From: Campylobacter showae
GTDB taxonomy: Bacteria > Campylobacterota > Campylobacteria > Campylobacterales > Campylobacteraceae
Reading direction: 5' to 3'
DNA length: 64,000 bases
Assembly (NCBI RefSeq): GCF_900699785.1
Contig: NZ_LR535679.1
Span: 496,001-560,000, forward strand
Position 1 is the first letter of the stretch. Each line of letters begins with the position of its first letter. Shown here in pieces: positions 46,530 to 58,854 of the stretch. Position numbers and translations under genes: made by a program. The notes below the pieces were generated by a model that was not told the origin of the DNA, ran no database searches, and saw nothing but the letters and a program-made list of their open reading frames with translations.

Positions 46530-47309
46530 TCATTCGCTCTCCTTTTGGATTTTTTTGTTTTTACATCTCATAAAAATATACCTGATTATACCGTAAGAAA
46601 CATAAACACTCATTAAAGCCGTGACAGCCTCGATCGGATAGATATAGATTACCGAAAATGCAACCGTAAGACCGACTAATATGCGAAGAAAATCGGCTTT
46701 TTTTAGATCGATTTTTTTGAAGCTAGGGTAGCGGATATTGCTCACCATCAAGACGGAGAGCAAAATTTGCAAAAACATCAAAAACCACTCGGCGCTTCTG
46801 GTGAAGTCGTATTCTAAGCTTAGCCCGACCCAAAATGCCGAAACGATGGCGGCCGTAGGTATCGGAAGACCGATAAAAACGGACGGCTCGTAGGTGCCGG
46901 TCATTACGTTAAACCGCGCAAGCCTAATGGCTCCAAAAACCACGAACAGCGCGGCCACAAGCGAACCCAAACGCCCAAAGCTGTGCCCGACCGTAAAGTA
47001 AAAAAGCATCGCTGGCGCGACGCCGAAAGCTATCACGTCGGCAAGACTGTCGAATTCTACGCCAAATTTAGACGTGGTTTTAGTTAGCCTCGCTACGCGT
47101 CCGTCAAGTCCGTCCAAAAATAGCGATAAAACTATGTAAATAATAGCTTTGAAAAAGTAGCCGTTAGCCTCCTCGACTAGTCCTGCGCTGGCCGCGATGT
47201 AGCCGCGCACGGAAGCGATAATACTGATGATACCCAAAAACGCCGAAGCTGCCGTGAATAAATTTGGCAAAATGTACATTAACTGAAGTTTATGCTGATT
47301 GTCTTGCAT
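46530..47309 (-). CDS. pssA: CDP-diacylglycerol-serine O-phosphatidyltransferase
   Basis: A 259-residue membrane enzyme. The CDP-alcohol phosphatidyltransferase motif reads DGLDGRVAR, eight residues, FGVEFDSLAD (D-G-x2-G-R, then G-x3-D-x3-D). It makes phosphatidylserine. It overlaps the psd-like gene by 20 bases; the pair would convert CDP-DAG to phosphatidylethanolamine. Confidence 0.93.
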   Translation of the reverse strand: MQDNQHKLQLMYILPNLFTAASAFLGIISIIASVRGYIAASAGLVEEANGYFFKAIIYIVLSLFLDGLDGRVARLTKTTSKFGVEFDSLADVIAFGVAPAMLFYFTVGHSFGRLGSLVAALFVVFGAIRLARFNVMTGTYEPSVFIGLPIPTAAIVSAFWVGLSLEYDFTRSAEWFLMFLQILLSVLMVSNIRYPSFKKIDLKKADFLRILVGLTVAFSVIYIYPIEAVTALMSVYVSYGIIRYIFMRCKNKKIQKESE

Positions 47310-47934
47310 CTTTTTCCTCGTAGCTAAAAAACCCTAAAATGCCCGCACTCGCGACCTTTTCGCCTACGCTGACGCTTATTCTCGTATTTGCGGGTAGTAT
47401 CAAAATCGCCTCGCCGCTACTTAAAAAGCCAAATCTCCTGCCCGCTTTTAGTCGGCTGAAATTTTCAAAAGAAATGCCCTTACTAAGAGGCCCTGCGATG
47501 ACGCGGATCGCAAACCTATTATCCGAATTTTTACAGACGAACAAGGCTCGCTCGTTTAAATTTTTAGAAGCTTCCATAGCATTACATAAAAACAGTCCGT
47601 GCCTTTGTTTAACCTCTAAAAGTTCCATATCGCAAGGAGCTCTGAGCGCACCCGCGTCAAATACGCCCTTGCGGATAGTTATGGCTACGCACTGCGTATC
47701 AAAATAGTAAATTTTATCTATGCTTTTTATCTTACCGTCGATCGGACTAAGCACGGCGTACGCATCGTCGCTACCTAGCGCTCGCTCCGGGTTTCTAAAC
47801 CAAAATACGCAAAGCGCAAACAGCGCGAAAAATAAAATTTGACATACGCCCAAAACCAGCGCAAGCAAAAGCAAAAGCCCTAAAACGAAAACGTATTTGT
47901 AGCCCTGTTTTGCGATTAGCCCGATGTTTTGCAT
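47290..47934 (-). CDS. phosphatidylserine decarboxylase-related protein
   Basis: A 214-residue protein with two N-terminal membrane helices (about 15-45) and a Psd core: RNPERALGSDDAYAVLSPIDGKI, then GVFDAGALRAPCD, then GRRFGFLSSGEAILILP. The pyruvoyl-forming Gly-Ser of short-form Psd would be expected in that last segment, where I see SSGEA instead, so autocleavage is uncertain. It is placed between ftsH and pssA as in C. jejuni. Confidence 0.85.
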   Translation of the reverse strand: MQNIGLIAKQGYKYVFVLGLLLLLALVLGVCQILFFALFALCVFWFRNPERALGSDDAYAVLSPIDGKIKSIDKIYYFDTQCVAITIRKGVFDAGALRAPCDMELLEVKQRHGLFLCNAMEASKNLNERALFVCKNSDNRFAIRVIAGPLSKGISFENFSRLKAGRRFGFLSSGEAILILPANTRISVSVGEKVASAGILGFFSYEEKDARQSA

Positions 47935-47938
47935 ATCT

Positions 47939-49867
47939 TTACGCTTGTTCCTCTTTGTTTTCTTCTAAATTTACGAGCCTGCTAGGCATCCCGCGCTCTT
48001 TTTCATAGTTTGCGATGATCTCTCTAACCTTCGCTCCCTCGATAGTTTCCTCTTCGTAAAGCGCCTCAACCATCTTCTCTATCGCATCGCCGTAGGTTCT
48101 TAGCGTCTCAAGCACGTGCTTATAGCGCTCATCAAGCGTTGTTTTGATAAATTCATCCACTTTCTCCGCCGTCTTGTCGCTATAGTCCCTATCGGCCTGA
48201 CCGCCGGCTAGGAAAGTACTGCGGCGCTTTTCAAGCACCATAAGTCCAGCGATATCGCTCATGCCGTATATCGAGATCATCGAGCGAAGTATATCGGTCG
48301 CGCGCTCTAGGTCGTTGCCCGCGCCGGTTGAAATCTCTTTTATAAAGACCTCTTCCGCCGCGCGTCCGGCTAGAAGCACGTCCACTTCGGCCATCAGCTC
48401 GTGACGCTGCATCATAAATTTATTCTCTTCAGGCGTATGGAGCGTGTATCCCAGTGCTGCAAGCCCGCGCGGTATGATCGATACTTTGGTGACTCTGTTT
48501 GCGCCTTTGGTGGTTTCGGCTATGAGCGCGTGTCCGCTCTCGTGATAGGCCACGATGCGCTTTTCTTTCGGATTTATGCGGCGAGATTTTTTCTCAAGAC
48601 CGGCGATCGCTCTCTCAACGGCCTCGAGCAAATCAGCCTGCTCGACCTTGCCTTTTTCTTTTCTGCCCGCTAGTAGCGCGGCTTCGTTTATGATGTTTGC
48701 TAGATCCGCTCCCGCAAGGCCCGCCGTCATGCGCGCGATATCCTCGATACTAACGCTATGGTCAAGCTTGATATCTTTTATATGTACGCGTAAAATTTCG
48801 ATCCTACCTTTAAAATCAGGCTTATCTACAAGCACCTGCCTGTCGAATCTACCCGGCCTTAAAAGCGCGGCATCAAGCACCTCCGGACGGTTCGTCGCGG
48901 CGAGTACGATAACCGGCGACGCGTCCGAGCTAAAGCCGTCCATCTCGGCTAAAAGCTGATTTAGCGTTTGCTCGCGCTCGTCGTTTCCGCCGATCATTCC
49001 GCTAGCTGCGCGGCTTTTGCCGATAGCGTCGATCTCGTCTATAAAGACGATCGCCGGGGCTTCTTTTTTCGCATTTTCAAAAAGATCCCTCACGCGGCTA
49101 GCGCCTACGCCGACGAACATCTCGATAAAGCTCGATCCGGAAACCGAGAAAAACGGCACGTCCGCTTCGCCTGCGACGGCTTTTGCAAGTAAAGTTTTAC
49201 CAGTGCCGGGAGGTCCAACTAAAAGCACGCCTTTTGGGATTTTGGCTCCTAAATTTATATATCTATCCGGATGCTTTAGAAAATCCACGATCTCTTTAAC
49301 TTCTTCTTTTGCTTCTTGCACGCCCGCCACGTCGGCAAATTTAACCTTCGGTTTTTCCGAGTTTACTAGCTTTTTAGAGCTTCCCATTCCAAGGATACCG
49401 CCGCCCATGTTTCGCTGCATGCGGCTAGCTAAAAACATCCAAATTCCAAAGAAAATGAAAATAGGGAGTACCCACGAAAAGAGCATTTCTGTAAACCAGT
49501 TCGTCTCGCTATACGCTCCGTAAGGAATCTTTTGTTCCTCCAAAATCGGAACTAGCGTCGGGTCGTTTACTCTTTTAGCAAAATACGTTCTGCCGCCGTT
49601 ATCCACGGCTTTTATCGAGGTTTCGGAGATGCCCACCTGCGCTACTTGCTTGTTTTTTATCATCTCTTTTATCTCGGAGTACGAGGTGCTTTTTGAGCCG
49701 GCCGCGCTCTGTCCTAGCAACGTGCCGTCCATCTCGCCGCCTCCGAGCCCGCGAAATGCCACCACTATCACGATAGCAAAAATGGCGAAAATCAAAATCG
49801 GATTTTTATTAAAAAAATTATTTCCGCCGTTATTTAAATTTTTATCATCGTTTTTTCTGTTATCCAT
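47939..49867 (-). CDS. ftsH: ATP-dependent zinc metalloprotease FtsH
   Basis: A 642-residue membrane AAA+ protease. It has two N-terminal membrane segments, Walker A GPPGTGKT, Walker [10 protein letters not shown], an SRH region, and the zinc site HESGH with a later acidic ligand. It degrades misfolded membrane proteins and regulators. It is close to prmA and psd-like as in C. jejuni. Confidence 0.97.
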   Translation of the reverse strand: MDNRKNDDKNLNNGGNNFFNKNPILIFAIFAIVIVVAFRGLGGGEMDGTLLGQSAAGSKSTSYSEIKEMIKNKQVAQVGISETSIKAVDNGGRTYFAKRVNDPTLVPILEEQKIPYGAYSETNWFTEMLFSWVLPIFIFFGIWMFLASRMQRNMGGGILGMGSSKKLVNSEKPKVKFADVAGVQEAKEEVKEIVDFLKHPDRYINLGAKIPKGVLLVGPPGTGKTLLAKAVAGEADVPFFSVSGSSFIEMFVGVGASRVRDLFENAKKEAPAIVFIDEIDAIGKSRAASGMIGGNDEREQTLNQLLAEMDGFSSDASPVIVLAATNRPEVLDAALLRPGRFDRQVLVDKPDFKGRIEILRVHIKDIKLDHSVSIEDIARMTAGLAGADLANIINEAALLAGRKEKGKVEQADLLEAVERAIAGLEKKSRRINPKEKRIVAYHESGHALIAETTKGANRVTKVSIIPRGLAALGYTLHTPEENKFMMQRHELMAEVDVLLAGRAAEEVFIKEISTGAGNDLERATDILRSMISIYGMSDIAGLMVLEKRRSTFLAGGQADRDYSDKTAEKVDEFIKTTLDERYKHVLETLRTYGDAIEKMVEALYEEETIEGAKVREIIANYEKERGMPSRLVNLEENKEEQA

Positions 49868-49885
49868 TATGTTCCTTAAATTATT

Positions 49886-50716
49886 TTACGCTTTTTGAAA
49901 TACGAAGCTTTTCCACTCGTTTTTGGTTTGACTTTCTACAAGTTTGAGCGACGAAAAAGCCTCTAAAATTCGCGTTTCGTATTTATCCAAAACGCCTGCT
50001 AAAACGAGATATGAGCCCTCTTTTAGCAAATTTATTAAATCGTTTTTTAGCATTAGTATCACGTCGGCGATGATGTTTGCGACGACGAGATCGTATTTTT
50101 TATCCAGATTCGCCACCGAACCAGTCCAAATTTGATTAAATTTAGCCCCGTTTAACTCGGCGTTTTTTTGCGAGCTTTGCACCGCTTGCTCGTCAGTATC
50201 GCAGGCATCCGTGATACAGCCTAGTTTTGCTAGAGAGATACTTAGTATCCCGCTTCCGCAACCCACGTCAAGCGCGCTCATGCCGTTTGCGGCGTACTTT
50301 TGCAGATACTCTATGCAAGCGCTCGTACTCTCGTGGTGACCCGAGCCAAAGGCAAGAGCGGGATCGATAACGATGTTTTCAAACCCGTCTTTAGACTCTT
50401 CCCAGCTTGGGTGGATGTAAAATTTACCGATCTCTATCGGTCTTACGTTTTTTTTGTATTCGTTTAGCCAATCTTTATTTTCTTTTTGGCTTTTTGTTAT
50501 CTTAAATTCGATCTCGCGACCGAGCGCATCTTGTAGAGATTTTGCGTATTCTTGCAGGCCAAATTCTACTTCGTCTAGCTCGTCTTCGTCTCGGATGATA
50601 AACCCGCCGACAGTCTCCTGCGTGCAAGTAACGCCCAAAGAAAAAACAAGATCTTCGAAAAGCTCGCGAAGTTCCTGCGAACAAAGAACTTCAAGCTCGT
50701 AAAATTTATCTTTCAA
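49886..50716 (-). CDS. prmA: ribosomal protein L11 methyltransferase
   Basis: A 276-residue SAM enzyme. An N-terminal substrate-binding part is followed by DPALAFGSGHHEST, the PrmA signature, ALDVGCGSGILSISLA as motif I, and DLVVANIIADVI as the catalytic N-x-x. It trimethylates L11. It lies between cheY and ftsH. Confidence 0.95.
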   Translation of the reverse strand: MKDKFYELEVLCSQELRELFEDLVFSLGVTCTQETVGGFIIRDEDELDEVEFGLQEYAKSLQDALGREIEFKITKSQKENKDWLNEYKKNVRPIEIGKFYIHPSWEESKDGFENIVIDPALAFGSGHHESTSACIEYLQKYAANGMSALDVGCGSGILSISLAKLGCITDACDTDEQAVQSSQKNAELNGAKFNQIWTGSVANLDKKYDLVVANIIADVILMLKNDLINLLKEGSYLVLAGVLDKYETRILEAFSSLKLVESQTKNEWKSFVFQKA

Positions 50717-50728
50717 ATTTACGCTCTT

Positions 50729-51094
50729 TTAGCCTAAGACGTCTTCAAGTTTTTCTTTTAAAACTTGCGGCGTAAACGGCTTTACGATGTAGTTATTGAC
50801 GCCTGCTTTTAGCGCGGTTATGACCTCGGCTTTACCGCCCTCGGTCGTTACCATGATAATAGGCATATCGACGTATTTTTGCTCGGCGCGGACCTTTTTT
50901 ACGAGCTCAAGGCCGTTCATTTCAGGCATGTTCCAGTCGGTGATAAGCACGTTTATATCGCTGTGCTGACCCAAAATTTGCCACGCTTCGACTCCGTGCT
51001 CGGCCTCTAAAATTTCTTGATGTCCGAGCCTTTGTAGGGTGTTTTTTATAATTCTTCTCATAGTAGAGCTGTCGTCGACTACTAGTATTTTCAC
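50729..51094 (-). CDS. cheY: chemotaxis response regulator CheY
   Basis: A 121-residue stand-alone receiver. DDSSTMRR provides the acidic pocket, NVLITDWNMPEMNG the phospho-acceptor Asp, and NYIVKPF the conserved Lys; VTTEGG has the Thr. This matches CheY of epsilonproteobacteria, which controls flagellar rotation. It is unlinked here from cheA. Confidence 0.96.
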   Translation of the reverse strand: MKILVVDDSSTMRRIIKNTLQRLGHQEILEAEHGVEAWQILGQHSDINVLITDWNMPEMNGLELVKKVRAEQKYVDMPIIMVTTEGGKAEVITALKAGVNNYIVKPFTPQVLKEKLEDVLG

Positions 51095-51160
51095 AATCGC
51101 ATCCTTTTTTAAAAAATGTCCAATTCTAGCAAATTTTATATTTAAATTTACTTTAAAAAT

Positions 51161-51874
51161 TTATCGGCCCAGTTTAAAGGCCTCTTTTAGATCAAGCGTC
51201 CCTTCATAGTACGCCTTGCCCACGATCGCGCCGTAAACGCCTCCCGCACGCATTAGCGCCCGGATATCCTCTATATCTTTTACGCCGCCGCTTGCGATCG
51301 TATTTATACCGCTTGCTTTTGCGATTTGCGAGGTAAACTCTACGTTCACGCCGCTAAGGGTGCCGTCTTTTGAGATATCGGTGCAGATTACCGCTTCGAC
51401 TCCGGCTCCGGCAAATTTACGCGCTAGCTCGGTCGCTCTCATTTGCGACACCTCCGCCCAGCCCTGCACGGCGACGAAGCCGTCTTTGGCGTCTATGCCG
51501 ACGGCGACGCGGTATTTTTGCGCCATTTCTTTAGTAAAATTCGGATCCTTTAGCGATACCGAGCCCAAGATAACGCGCGTTATGCCGCTATCAAGGTAGC
51601 TTTTTATTCGCGCTTCGTCGCGTATCCCGCCGCCGATTTGGATTTGTAAATTTGCGGCTTTTGCGATCTTTTCTACGGTTTTTAGATTTACCGCTTCGCC
51701 CGCAAACGCTCCGTCAAGATCGACGACGTGAAGCCACTTTGCGCCCATATCTTCAAACCTTTTGGCTAGCTCCCACGGAGCGTCCGAGTAGATTTTGGCG
51801 CTACTCATTTCGCCTTTAAAAAGCCGAACCGCCTTGCCCTCTTTTAAATCTATCGCAGGGAAAATTTCCATCAC
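51161..51874 (-). CDS. hisA: phosphoribosylformimino-5-aminoimidazole carboxamide ribotide isomerase
   Basis: A 237-residue (beta-alpha)8 enzyme of histidine synthesis. [19 protein letters not shown] and VDLDGA carry the N-terminal catalytic Asp, and CTDISKDGT the C-terminal one. It overlaps hisH by four bases. The his pair lies between pglG and cheY, where C. jejuni has none. Confidence 0.96.
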   Translation of the reverse strand: MMEIFPAIDLKEGKAVRLFKGEMSSAKIYSDAPWELAKRFEDMGAKWLHVVDLDGAFAGEAVNLKTVEKIAKAANLQIQIGGGIRDEARIKSYLDSGITRVILGSVSLKDPNFTKEMAQKYRVAVGIDAKDGFVAVQGWAEVSQMRATELARKFAGAGVEAVICTDISKDGTLSGVNVEFTSQIAKASGINTIASGGVKDIEDIRALMRAGGVYGAIVGKAYYEGTLDLKEAFKLGR

Positions 51875-52482
51875 ATCTCTCCGAAATTTCGTAAAATTTT
51901 TAGCCCCGTCTCATGGCTCTTTTCGGGGTGCGGCTGAAAGCCGAAAATATTATCTTTGCACACCGCGCTTACGAATTTATAGCCGTATTCGCTAAAGCCA
52001 AGCGCCGCATCGTCCTCGCAAACTACGTGATAAGAGTGCACGAAGTATAGATATTCGCTAGCCGCCAGATCCTTATTTATCGGTATTTGCTTGGTAAAAT
52101 TTATGGTATTCCAACCCGTGTGAGGCACTTTTAGCGGCGCATCAAATTTAGTCGGGTCAAATTTAACCACTCGCCCTTTTACGAGCCCGAGCCCCTCGTT
52201 TACGCCAAACTCTTCACTCGTATCAAAAAGTAGCTGCATACCAAGGCAAATTCCTAAAAACGGCTTTCCGCCTACTGCGGCTTCTTTTATCGCGGGGATA
52301 AAATCCCTGTCTTTCAGCTTTTGCATCGCTTCGCCAAAAGCCCCGACGCCGGGCAAGATTATCTTGTCGAATTTACCCAGCTCCTCGCCGCGAACCGCCA
52401 GCCGCGCCTTTAAATTTAAACTCTCAAACGCGTTTAAAACGCTTCTTAAATTTCCCGCGCCGTAGTCAATAATGCCGATCAA
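51871..52482 (-). CDS. hisH: imidazole glycerol phosphate synthase, glutamine amidotransferase subunit
   Basis: A 203-residue class I amidotransferase. [12 protein letters not shown] holds the nucleophilic Cys, and [12 protein letters not shown] the His-Glu pair. It supplies ammonia to HisF, which is not in the window. It overlaps hisA by four bases and pglG by four. Confidence 0.96.
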   Translation of the reverse strand: MIGIIDYGAGNLRSVLNAFESLNLKARLAVRGEELGKFDKIILPGVGAFGEAMQKLKDRDFIPAIKEAAVGGKPFLGICLGMQLLFDTSEEFGVNEGLGLVKGRVVKFDPTKFDAPLKVPHTGWNTINFTKQIPINKDLAASEYLYFVHSYHVVCEDDAALGFSEYGYKFVSAVCKDNIFGFQPHPEKSHETGLKILRNFGEM

Positions 52483-53375
52483 TGCGAGCTCCTTTGCTTG
52501 GTAGCAAAAAGATAGACGCTAAGCGCGATCATCAGCATTGCGACGCCGCCGATGAGATAGATCGCATTTATGATGTGATCGGGCGCCGTGATGGCAAATT
52601 TAAACACGAGCATCAGCGCCTCGATCGCAAGGGCGATGATGATCGAGCCGATAAATCTAATCATCGTTTTGTTTTCCATATCCTCGCCGCGCTTGCTTTT
52701 ACCCAGCACCTCTTCTTCAAATATCGCTTTAACCAGATCAAAGATCGCAAGCGCCAGCGTCAGCACGATCGTGTGCTCAAACATCTTTTCTACTTCGATA
52801 TTTAAAAGATCGTTAGCCAAAAGCCCTTTGAGCGCGTCGGCAAACAAAAACAAGGCTATGATAAAAAGCGCGACCGAAAACGCGGCGTAAACGACCTTGA
52901 GAAATTTGCCGAAGTAGCTCTCTAGCTTGCCGTGAGAGACGATAGCTAGGATATTTTCTAGCGAAACGTCGATACACGCCACGAATTTTAGCTCGCCCTT
53001 ATCGTCATATATCGGAGTGGACGCCGTCACGCACAGCTCGCCCGTGAGCGAGGACGGATACGGGTCGCTTAGTACGCAGCGCTTTTCGCGCACCACGGTG
53101 TAATAATAAGACTTATTGCTGCAGTTTTCGCCGCCGCCGGCCTTGTATTTTTCGTTTAGGCTCACGGCGTCGCCTATCTGCACGCCGTTTGCGTCAAGCA
53201 CGTAAAACGCGTCAAAGCCCTCTATCTCGTGCGCCATTTTATCAAAGCCGCTTTTTATCGACTCGGCGTTTACCCCCGGCAGCCTGTTTGGCAAATTTTT
53301 ACTAAAAAGATAGCATATATAGGCTCTAGCCTTGTATCTTAGCTCCGAAAACCTCTGTATATCTTGCAGCGTCAA
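52479..53375 (-). CDS. pglG: PglG-like membrane protein with a PDC-type sensor domain
   Basis: A 298-residue protein: a first part (about 1-145) with a PDC-like fold (FYVLDANGVQIGDAV, then SYYYTVVREKRCVLSDPY, then ITA-like CVTASTPIYDDKGELKFVACIDV), then three to four membrane helices (about 155-290). Its place after pglF and its length match C. jejuni PglG, whose function in glycosylation is unknown. I see no signalling domain. Confidence 0.75.
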   Translation of the reverse strand: MTLQDIQRFSELRYKARAYICYLFSKNLPNRLPGVNAESIKSGFDKMAHEIEGFDAFYVLDANGVQIGDAVSLNEKYKAGGGENCSNKSYYYTVVREKRCVLSDPYPSSLTGELCVTASTPIYDDKGELKFVACIDVSLENILAIVSHGKLESYFGKFLKVVYAAFSVALFIIALFLFADALKGLLANDLLNIEVEKMFEHTIVLTLALAIFDLVKAIFEEEVLGKSKRGEDMENKTMIRFIGSIIIALAIEALMLVFKFAITAPDHIINAIYLIGGVAMLMIALSVYLFATKQRSSH

Positions 53376-53377
53376 AT

Positions 53378-55156
53378 TTATTCCTTATTTAGCGCGTGAT
53401 TAAACTCGGGCACGATCTCTTTAAGCGCCGCCGCGACGTCGTCCGCGTGCGTTAAATTTTTAATTTGCTCGTTTAGTTTAGCCACGTCGTATTCGCCCGA
53501 GTGCGTCACGAAAATAGACTGAAACTCGGTTTTTACGTCGTCTTTGTTTATTAAAAGCTCCTCGTAAAGCTTCTCTCCAGGACGGAGGCCGACGAATTCG
53601 ACGCCCAGATGCTCTTTGTTTGATAAAATCAGCATCTTTTTAGCTAGATCGGCGATCTTAATCGGCTCGCCCATATCAAGCACGAAAAGCTCGCCGCCCT
53701 TTGCGATCGAGGCGGCCTGAAGCACGAGCTGACAGGCCTCGGAAACTAGCATAAAGTACCTCGTGATATCAGGGTGCGTGACGGTTAGCGGCTTGTTGTT
53801 TTCGATTTGCTCTTTAAATTTCGGTATTACGCTGCCGCTAGAGCCTAGAACGTTACCGAAGCGCACCGCGACGATCTCGGTTTTAGCCGGTAAATTCGAG
53901 TTTAGCGCGTAAAGTTCGCACACGCGTTTAGTCGCGCCCATGATATTCGTCGGGCGCACGGCCTTATCGGATGAGATCATCACGACCTTGCTAACGCCGT
54001 ATTCGATAGATAAATCGATCAAAATTTTGGTGCCGATTATGTTATTTACAACCGCGGCTTTAGGGTTTGCTTCGCAAAGCGGCACGTGCTTATAAGCTGC
54101 GGCGTGGATCGCGATCTGCGGTTTAAACTCCTCAAAAACCGCGCGCAAGTCGGCTTCATTTACGATATTTATCATCTTGCTCACGGTTTTGTCGCTGTGG
54201 GTTATCTCGCCGATTTTATAGAGATTAAACTCGCTGTGATCGATCATGATTAGCTTACTAACGCCAAATTTAAGGCACTGCTTACAAATTTCGCTACCGA
54301 TACTACCGCCGGCTCCCGTGACCAAAACGACCTTACCGCCTAAAAATTTCTCCACCGCGCTACTATCTAGGTCTTTTGGCTTTCTAGCTAGCAGATCCTC
54401 GATCGAGATATCTTTGATCGCGTCCTTGCCCGTACCAAACATAGAAAAAATCTTGATATCGCGGATACCGTAGGCCGTCAGCTCGTCAAAAAGCTCTGCC
54501 AGCTCGTCTTGACCGAGCGCTAGCGCGATGATAGCGGTTTTTACGTTGTACTCTTTGATCAAATTTGCGATTTCGCTCTTTGGCTGCACTAAAAATCCGT
54601 CGCAGTAAGTGCCGACTAGATCGCTCCTGCCGTCTACCACGCCCACGGCATATAGATCGATATAACCCTGCCTAAGCCCCTTTAAAACGTGAAGCGCCTT
54701 TGACGTAGCGCCTATAACGACGCAAGGCTCGCCCGTATGAGGCTTTTTAGAAAAGTCTAAAAACATACGCTTGGCGATCCTTAAATTTCCGATTAGCAGG
54801 CACGAGATAATGGCATCCATGAAAACCACGCTTCTTGGAAACGGGTTAAAAACCGCGGGCATCGCAAAATAAACGATCCAAAAGCAGACGATCGCGCAAA
54901 GATGAACGAGGAAAATTTTCCTCGCCTCATTTAGTCCGAAAAATCTCCACGGCACCTTGTAAATTTTAAAAAGCCACATGAAAAATAGCTTTAAAACCAC
55001 CATCGTAGCGCAGCCCGCGACCAGTCCGCCTCTAAAATAATCAGGCAGCACGCCGCTAAATCTAAGCAGATACGCCAGATAAAACGACGCGACGAATATC
55101 ACGATGTCAAAGGTTAGAAAAAACGCAAGCCGCTTTAGCTTCGTCGCCTTAAACAT
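53378..55156 (-). CDS. pglF: UDP-N-acetylglucosamine 4,6-dehydratase
   Basis: A 592-residue protein with four N-terminal membrane helices, a CoA-binding-like middle, and a C-terminal short-chain dehydrogenase/reductase part with [13 protein letters not shown] (NAD site) and the variant catalytic motif MISSDKA. It starts bacillosamine synthesis from UDP-GlcNAc. It is close to C. jejuni PglF (590). Confidence 0.93.
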   Translation of the reverse strand: MFKATKLKRLAFFLTFDIVIFVASFYLAYLLRFSGVLPDYFRGGLVAGCATMVVLKLFFMWLFKIYKVPWRFFGLNEARKIFLVHLCAIVCFWIVYFAMPAVFNPFPRSVVFMDAIISCLLIGNLRIAKRMFLDFSKKPHTGEPCVVIGATSKALHVLKGLRQGYIDLYAVGVVDGRSDLVGTYCDGFLVQPKSEIANLIKEYNVKTAIIALALGQDELAELFDELTAYGIRDIKIFSMFGTGKDAIKDISIEDLLARKPKDLDSSAVEKFLGGKVVLVTGAGGSIGSEICKQCLKFGVSKLIMIDHSEFNLYKIGEITHSDKTVSKMINIVNEADLRAVFEEFKPQIAIHAAAYKHVPLCEANPKAAVVNNIIGTKILIDLSIEYGVSKVVMISSDKAVRPTNIMGATKRVCELYALNSNLPAKTEIVAVRFGNVLGSSGSVIPKFKEQIENNKPLTVTHPDITRYFMLVSEACQLVLQAASIAKGGELFVLDMGEPIKIADLAKKMLILSNKEHLGVEFVGLRPGEKLYEELLINKDDVKTEFQSIFVTHSGEYDVAKLNEQIKNLTHADDVAAALKEIVPEFNHALNKE

Positions 55157-56254
<1,098 letters not shown>

Positions 56255-56477
56255 TTAAAGAAATTTACGCATTGTAGCACTTAAAATCTAAATATTTTTA
56301 TAAAAACTCGTTTAAAGTCGCTTTTAGAGCGTAGAAAATGGGGATTTTGTTAAATTTTGCGTCAAAATGTATTTTAAAACGGCAAATTTGATGCGGCTAG
56401 AGATAGGGCTAAATTTTATCTATTTTCTTTTGTCGTTGCGAGCGCAAATTTGACGAGCGATATTTTGGCTCTCAAAT

Positions 56478-57083
56478 TTAGCTCAAATTTCGCCTAACTT
56501 TAGCGGGATTACCGTAGGCGACGCTACCGTCTGCGATATCTCGTACTACGACGCTGCCCGCTCCGATGATGCAGTTTGCGCCGATTTTTATGCACTGCAC
56601 TACGCAAGAGCCTATGCCTACGTGAGTATTTGCACCCACGCTTACGCCGCCTGCTAGCGCCGCGTTTGGGCTAACGTGAGCAAAATCGCCGATCTCGCAG
56701 TCATGCTCGATGATCGCGCCCGTGTTTATTATCGCGCCCTCGCCTATTTGCGCGCGCGCGTTTATGACGGCATTTGGCATTACGACCGCGCCCCCGCCTA
56801 TTTGCGCGCTAGCGCTTACTACCGCGCCTGGATGGATCAAATTTACTACGCGAAAGCCCGCGTTTTTTACTCTTTCTTGAATGATGCGTCTGATTTTATT
56901 ATCCCCGATAGCGACGATCACGTCAGCTTTTTCTAAGCTCTGGTCAAATTTGAGCACGTTTTTGCCGTTAAATTTGGCGTCGTCTAAAAACACGATCTCT
57001 CCGTATCCGCACGCTCTAGCCACGTCCGCGACGACCGCTCCGTGTCCGCTAAAGCCGTAAACGTAAATTTTAGTTGCGGCCAT
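56478..57083 (-). CDS. pglD: UDP-amino sugar N-acetyltransferase
   Basis: A 201-residue left-handed beta-helix acetyltransferase with an N-terminal Rossmann-like part ([14 protein letters not shown]) and a hexapeptide region ([21 protein letters not shown]) that supplies the catalytic His. It makes diacetyl-bacillosamine. It overlaps pglC by 14 bases. Confidence 0.94.
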   Translation of the reverse strand: MAATKIYVYGFSGHGAVVADVARACGYGEIVFLDDAKFNGKNVLKFDQSLEKADVIVAIGDNKIRRIIQERVKNAGFRVVNLIHPGAVVSASAQIGGGAVVMPNAVINARAQIGEGAIINTGAIIEHDCEIGDFAHVSPNAALAGGVSVGANTHVGIGSCVVQCIKIGANCIIGAGSVVVRDIADGSVAYGNPAKVRRNLS

Positions 57084-57675
57084 TAAATTTCTCCGTCGTG
57101 GCCATGCCTTCTTTGCTCACGCCGCTTCGTTTTAGCACCTTTTGCACCGTTAAAATAGCGATTTTAACATCCAGCGCAAAGCTAAGCTCGCGGACGTACC
57201 TAGCGTCAAATTTAAACTTCTCCGCCCAGCTGATCGCGTTGCGGCCGTTTACCTGCGCTAGCCCCGTGATGCCGGGTCTCACGTCGTGGCGGGTCGCCTG
57301 CTCGGCGTCGTAAAGAGGCAGATACTCGACCAGAAGCGGACGAGGCCCGATGAAGCTCATATCACCTTTTAGCACGTTAAAAAGCTGCGGCAGCTCGTCA
57401 AGACTGAGGCTTCGGATAGTCTTGCCGATACCGTTTAGGCGCATCTCGTCGGGTAGCAGCTCGCCGTCCGCGCCGCGCTCGTCGCTCATCGTTTTAAATT
57501 TGTAAATTTTAAAAATTTTAGCGTGCAAACCCGGGCGCGCCTGCGTAAAAATGACGTCCTTACTAACCTTAAAATAGATCAAAACCGCGACGACCGCCAT
57601 AATCGGCAGCGTCAAAACTATGAGAAAAATCGCGCCGCAAATATCCAGTAATCTCTTAAAAAATGCCCTATACAT
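57070..57675 (-). CDS. pglC: phosphoglycosyl transferase
   Basis: A 201-residue monotopic enzyme: a re-entrant N-terminal hydrophobic helix, [10 protein letters not shown], the catalytic LSLDELPQ with the Asp-Glu pair, and FIGPRPLL. It places diacetyl-bacillosamine phosphate on undecaprenyl phosphate, the first membrane step. Confidence 0.95.
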   Translation of the reverse strand: MYRAFFKRLLDICGAIFLIVLTLPIMAVVAVLIYFKVSKDVIFTQARPGLHAKIFKIYKFKTMSDERGADGELLPDEMRLNGIGKTIRSLSLDELPQLFNVLKGDMSFIGPRPLLVEYLPLYDAEQATRHDVRPGITGLAQVNGRNAISWAEKFKFDARYVRELSFALDVKIAILTVQKVLKRSGVSKEGMATTEKFNGRN

Positions 57676-58795
57676 CGATAAATTTCCTATAAATTTCTAT
57701 ATATTTCCTAGCGACCGCTCGCTCGTCAAACTCGCGCACCGCAAGCTCCCGCCCGTTTCGCCCCATCTGTGCGGCCAAATTTTCGTCGTTTAGTAAAATT
57801 TCTATCTTTGCGGCTAGATCGGCCGAGTTTTTCGCCTCGCACAGCAGGCCGTTAAAGCCGTTCGTTACAGCCTCGTTGCAGCCGGCCACGTCGCTAGCCA
57901 CGACTGCCCTGCCCATACTCATCGCCTCTAAAACCGTACGCGGAAAGCCCTCTTTGTAGCTTGGAAGCGCGAGTAGATAGCTAGCCTTTAAAAGCTGGGG
58001 CACGTCGTCTCTAGCGCTCAGATACCGCACGGCGCCGCCCGTTAAAAACTTAGCGTCCGCCGTACTTTTGTTTCCTTCAAACCCTTCGCCCGCAAAGACG
58101 AACGCGCAGTCCTCGCGCTCGCGTAAAAGCTCTGCCGCCTCGTAAAACTCGCGCACGCCCTTGTGCCACATCGCGCGCGCTATCATAAGCACGATTTTTT
58201 TGCCGCGCAGATCCTCGCCTAAATTTGCGGCCGGCACGCTACTTTCGTCAAATTTGAGTGTATCCACGCCCACGCTTTTTATCTTAAAAATTTTCTCTTC
58301 GGCAATCAGCCCGCGAGCTAGAAAATACGCCGGATCTGCCTCGTTTACGAAGACGCAGCCGTCGCTCATCTTTAGCGCTTTTTTATAAAGCGTCTCGATC
58401 GCGGCGCGCACCAGACGGGTTTTTAAGTCGTTATCGATATAAAAGCTGCCCAGCCCCTCAACTAAATTTATCACGCGCTTTATGCCCGCTTTTTTAGCCG
58501 CAAAGGTGCCAAATACGTTTGACTTGTGCGCCGAGGTTTGCAGCAGGTCTAAATTTAGCCCGCGCAAAATAACGGCTAGCTTTTTTGAGTTTTCAAGCAC
58601 GGTTAGAGGATTTAGGCTCGCGCGATCAAGCTCGTATGTCACGCAGTTAAACTCGCTTTTTAGCCTATCCGTGTAGTCGCCCTTTGGGGCGATAGCGAAA
58701 ACCTCGTGCCCGAGCCGCTTTAGCTCGCGCATTATCGGAGCGCGGAAAAAGTAAATGCTCATATCGGCGTGACTTAAAAATCCAAATTTAGCCAT
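57668..58795 (-). CDS. pglA: N,N'-diacetylbacillosaminyl-diphospho-undecaprenol GalNAc transferase
   Basis: A 375-residue GT4-family enzyme. [20 protein letters not shown] near the start and a C-terminal [23 protein letters not shown] EX7E motif (here [16 protein letters not shown]) are typical. It adds the first GalNAc. It overlaps pglC by eight bases. Confidence 0.9.
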   Translation of the reverse strand: MAKFGFLSHADMSIYFFRAPIMRELKRLGHEVFAIAPKGDYTDRLKSEFNCVTYELDRASLNPLTVLENSKKLAVILRGLNLDLLQTSAHKSNVFGTFAAKKAGIKRVINLVEGLGSFYIDNDLKTRLVRAAIETLYKKALKMSDGCVFVNEADPAYFLARGLIAEEKIFKIKSVGVDTLKFDESSVPAANLGEDLRGKKIVLMIARAMWHKGVREFYEAAELLREREDCAFVFAGEGFEGNKSTADAKFLTGGAVRYLSARDDVPQLLKASYLLALPSYKEGFPRTVLEAMSMGRAVVASDVAGCNEAVTNGFNGLLCEAKNSADLAAKIEILLNDENLAAQMGRNGRELAVREFDERAVARKYIEIYRKFIDV

Positions 58796-58854
58796 TTAAA
58801 AAACCTCTATCACAAATTTAGCGGATACCCGCGCCTTGATCAAATTTACCGCCC

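Noticed and set aside
56676..56936. Rightward ORF with Arg-Ala-Tyr repeats
   Set aside because: It is the antisense image of the pglD hexapeptide repeat region.
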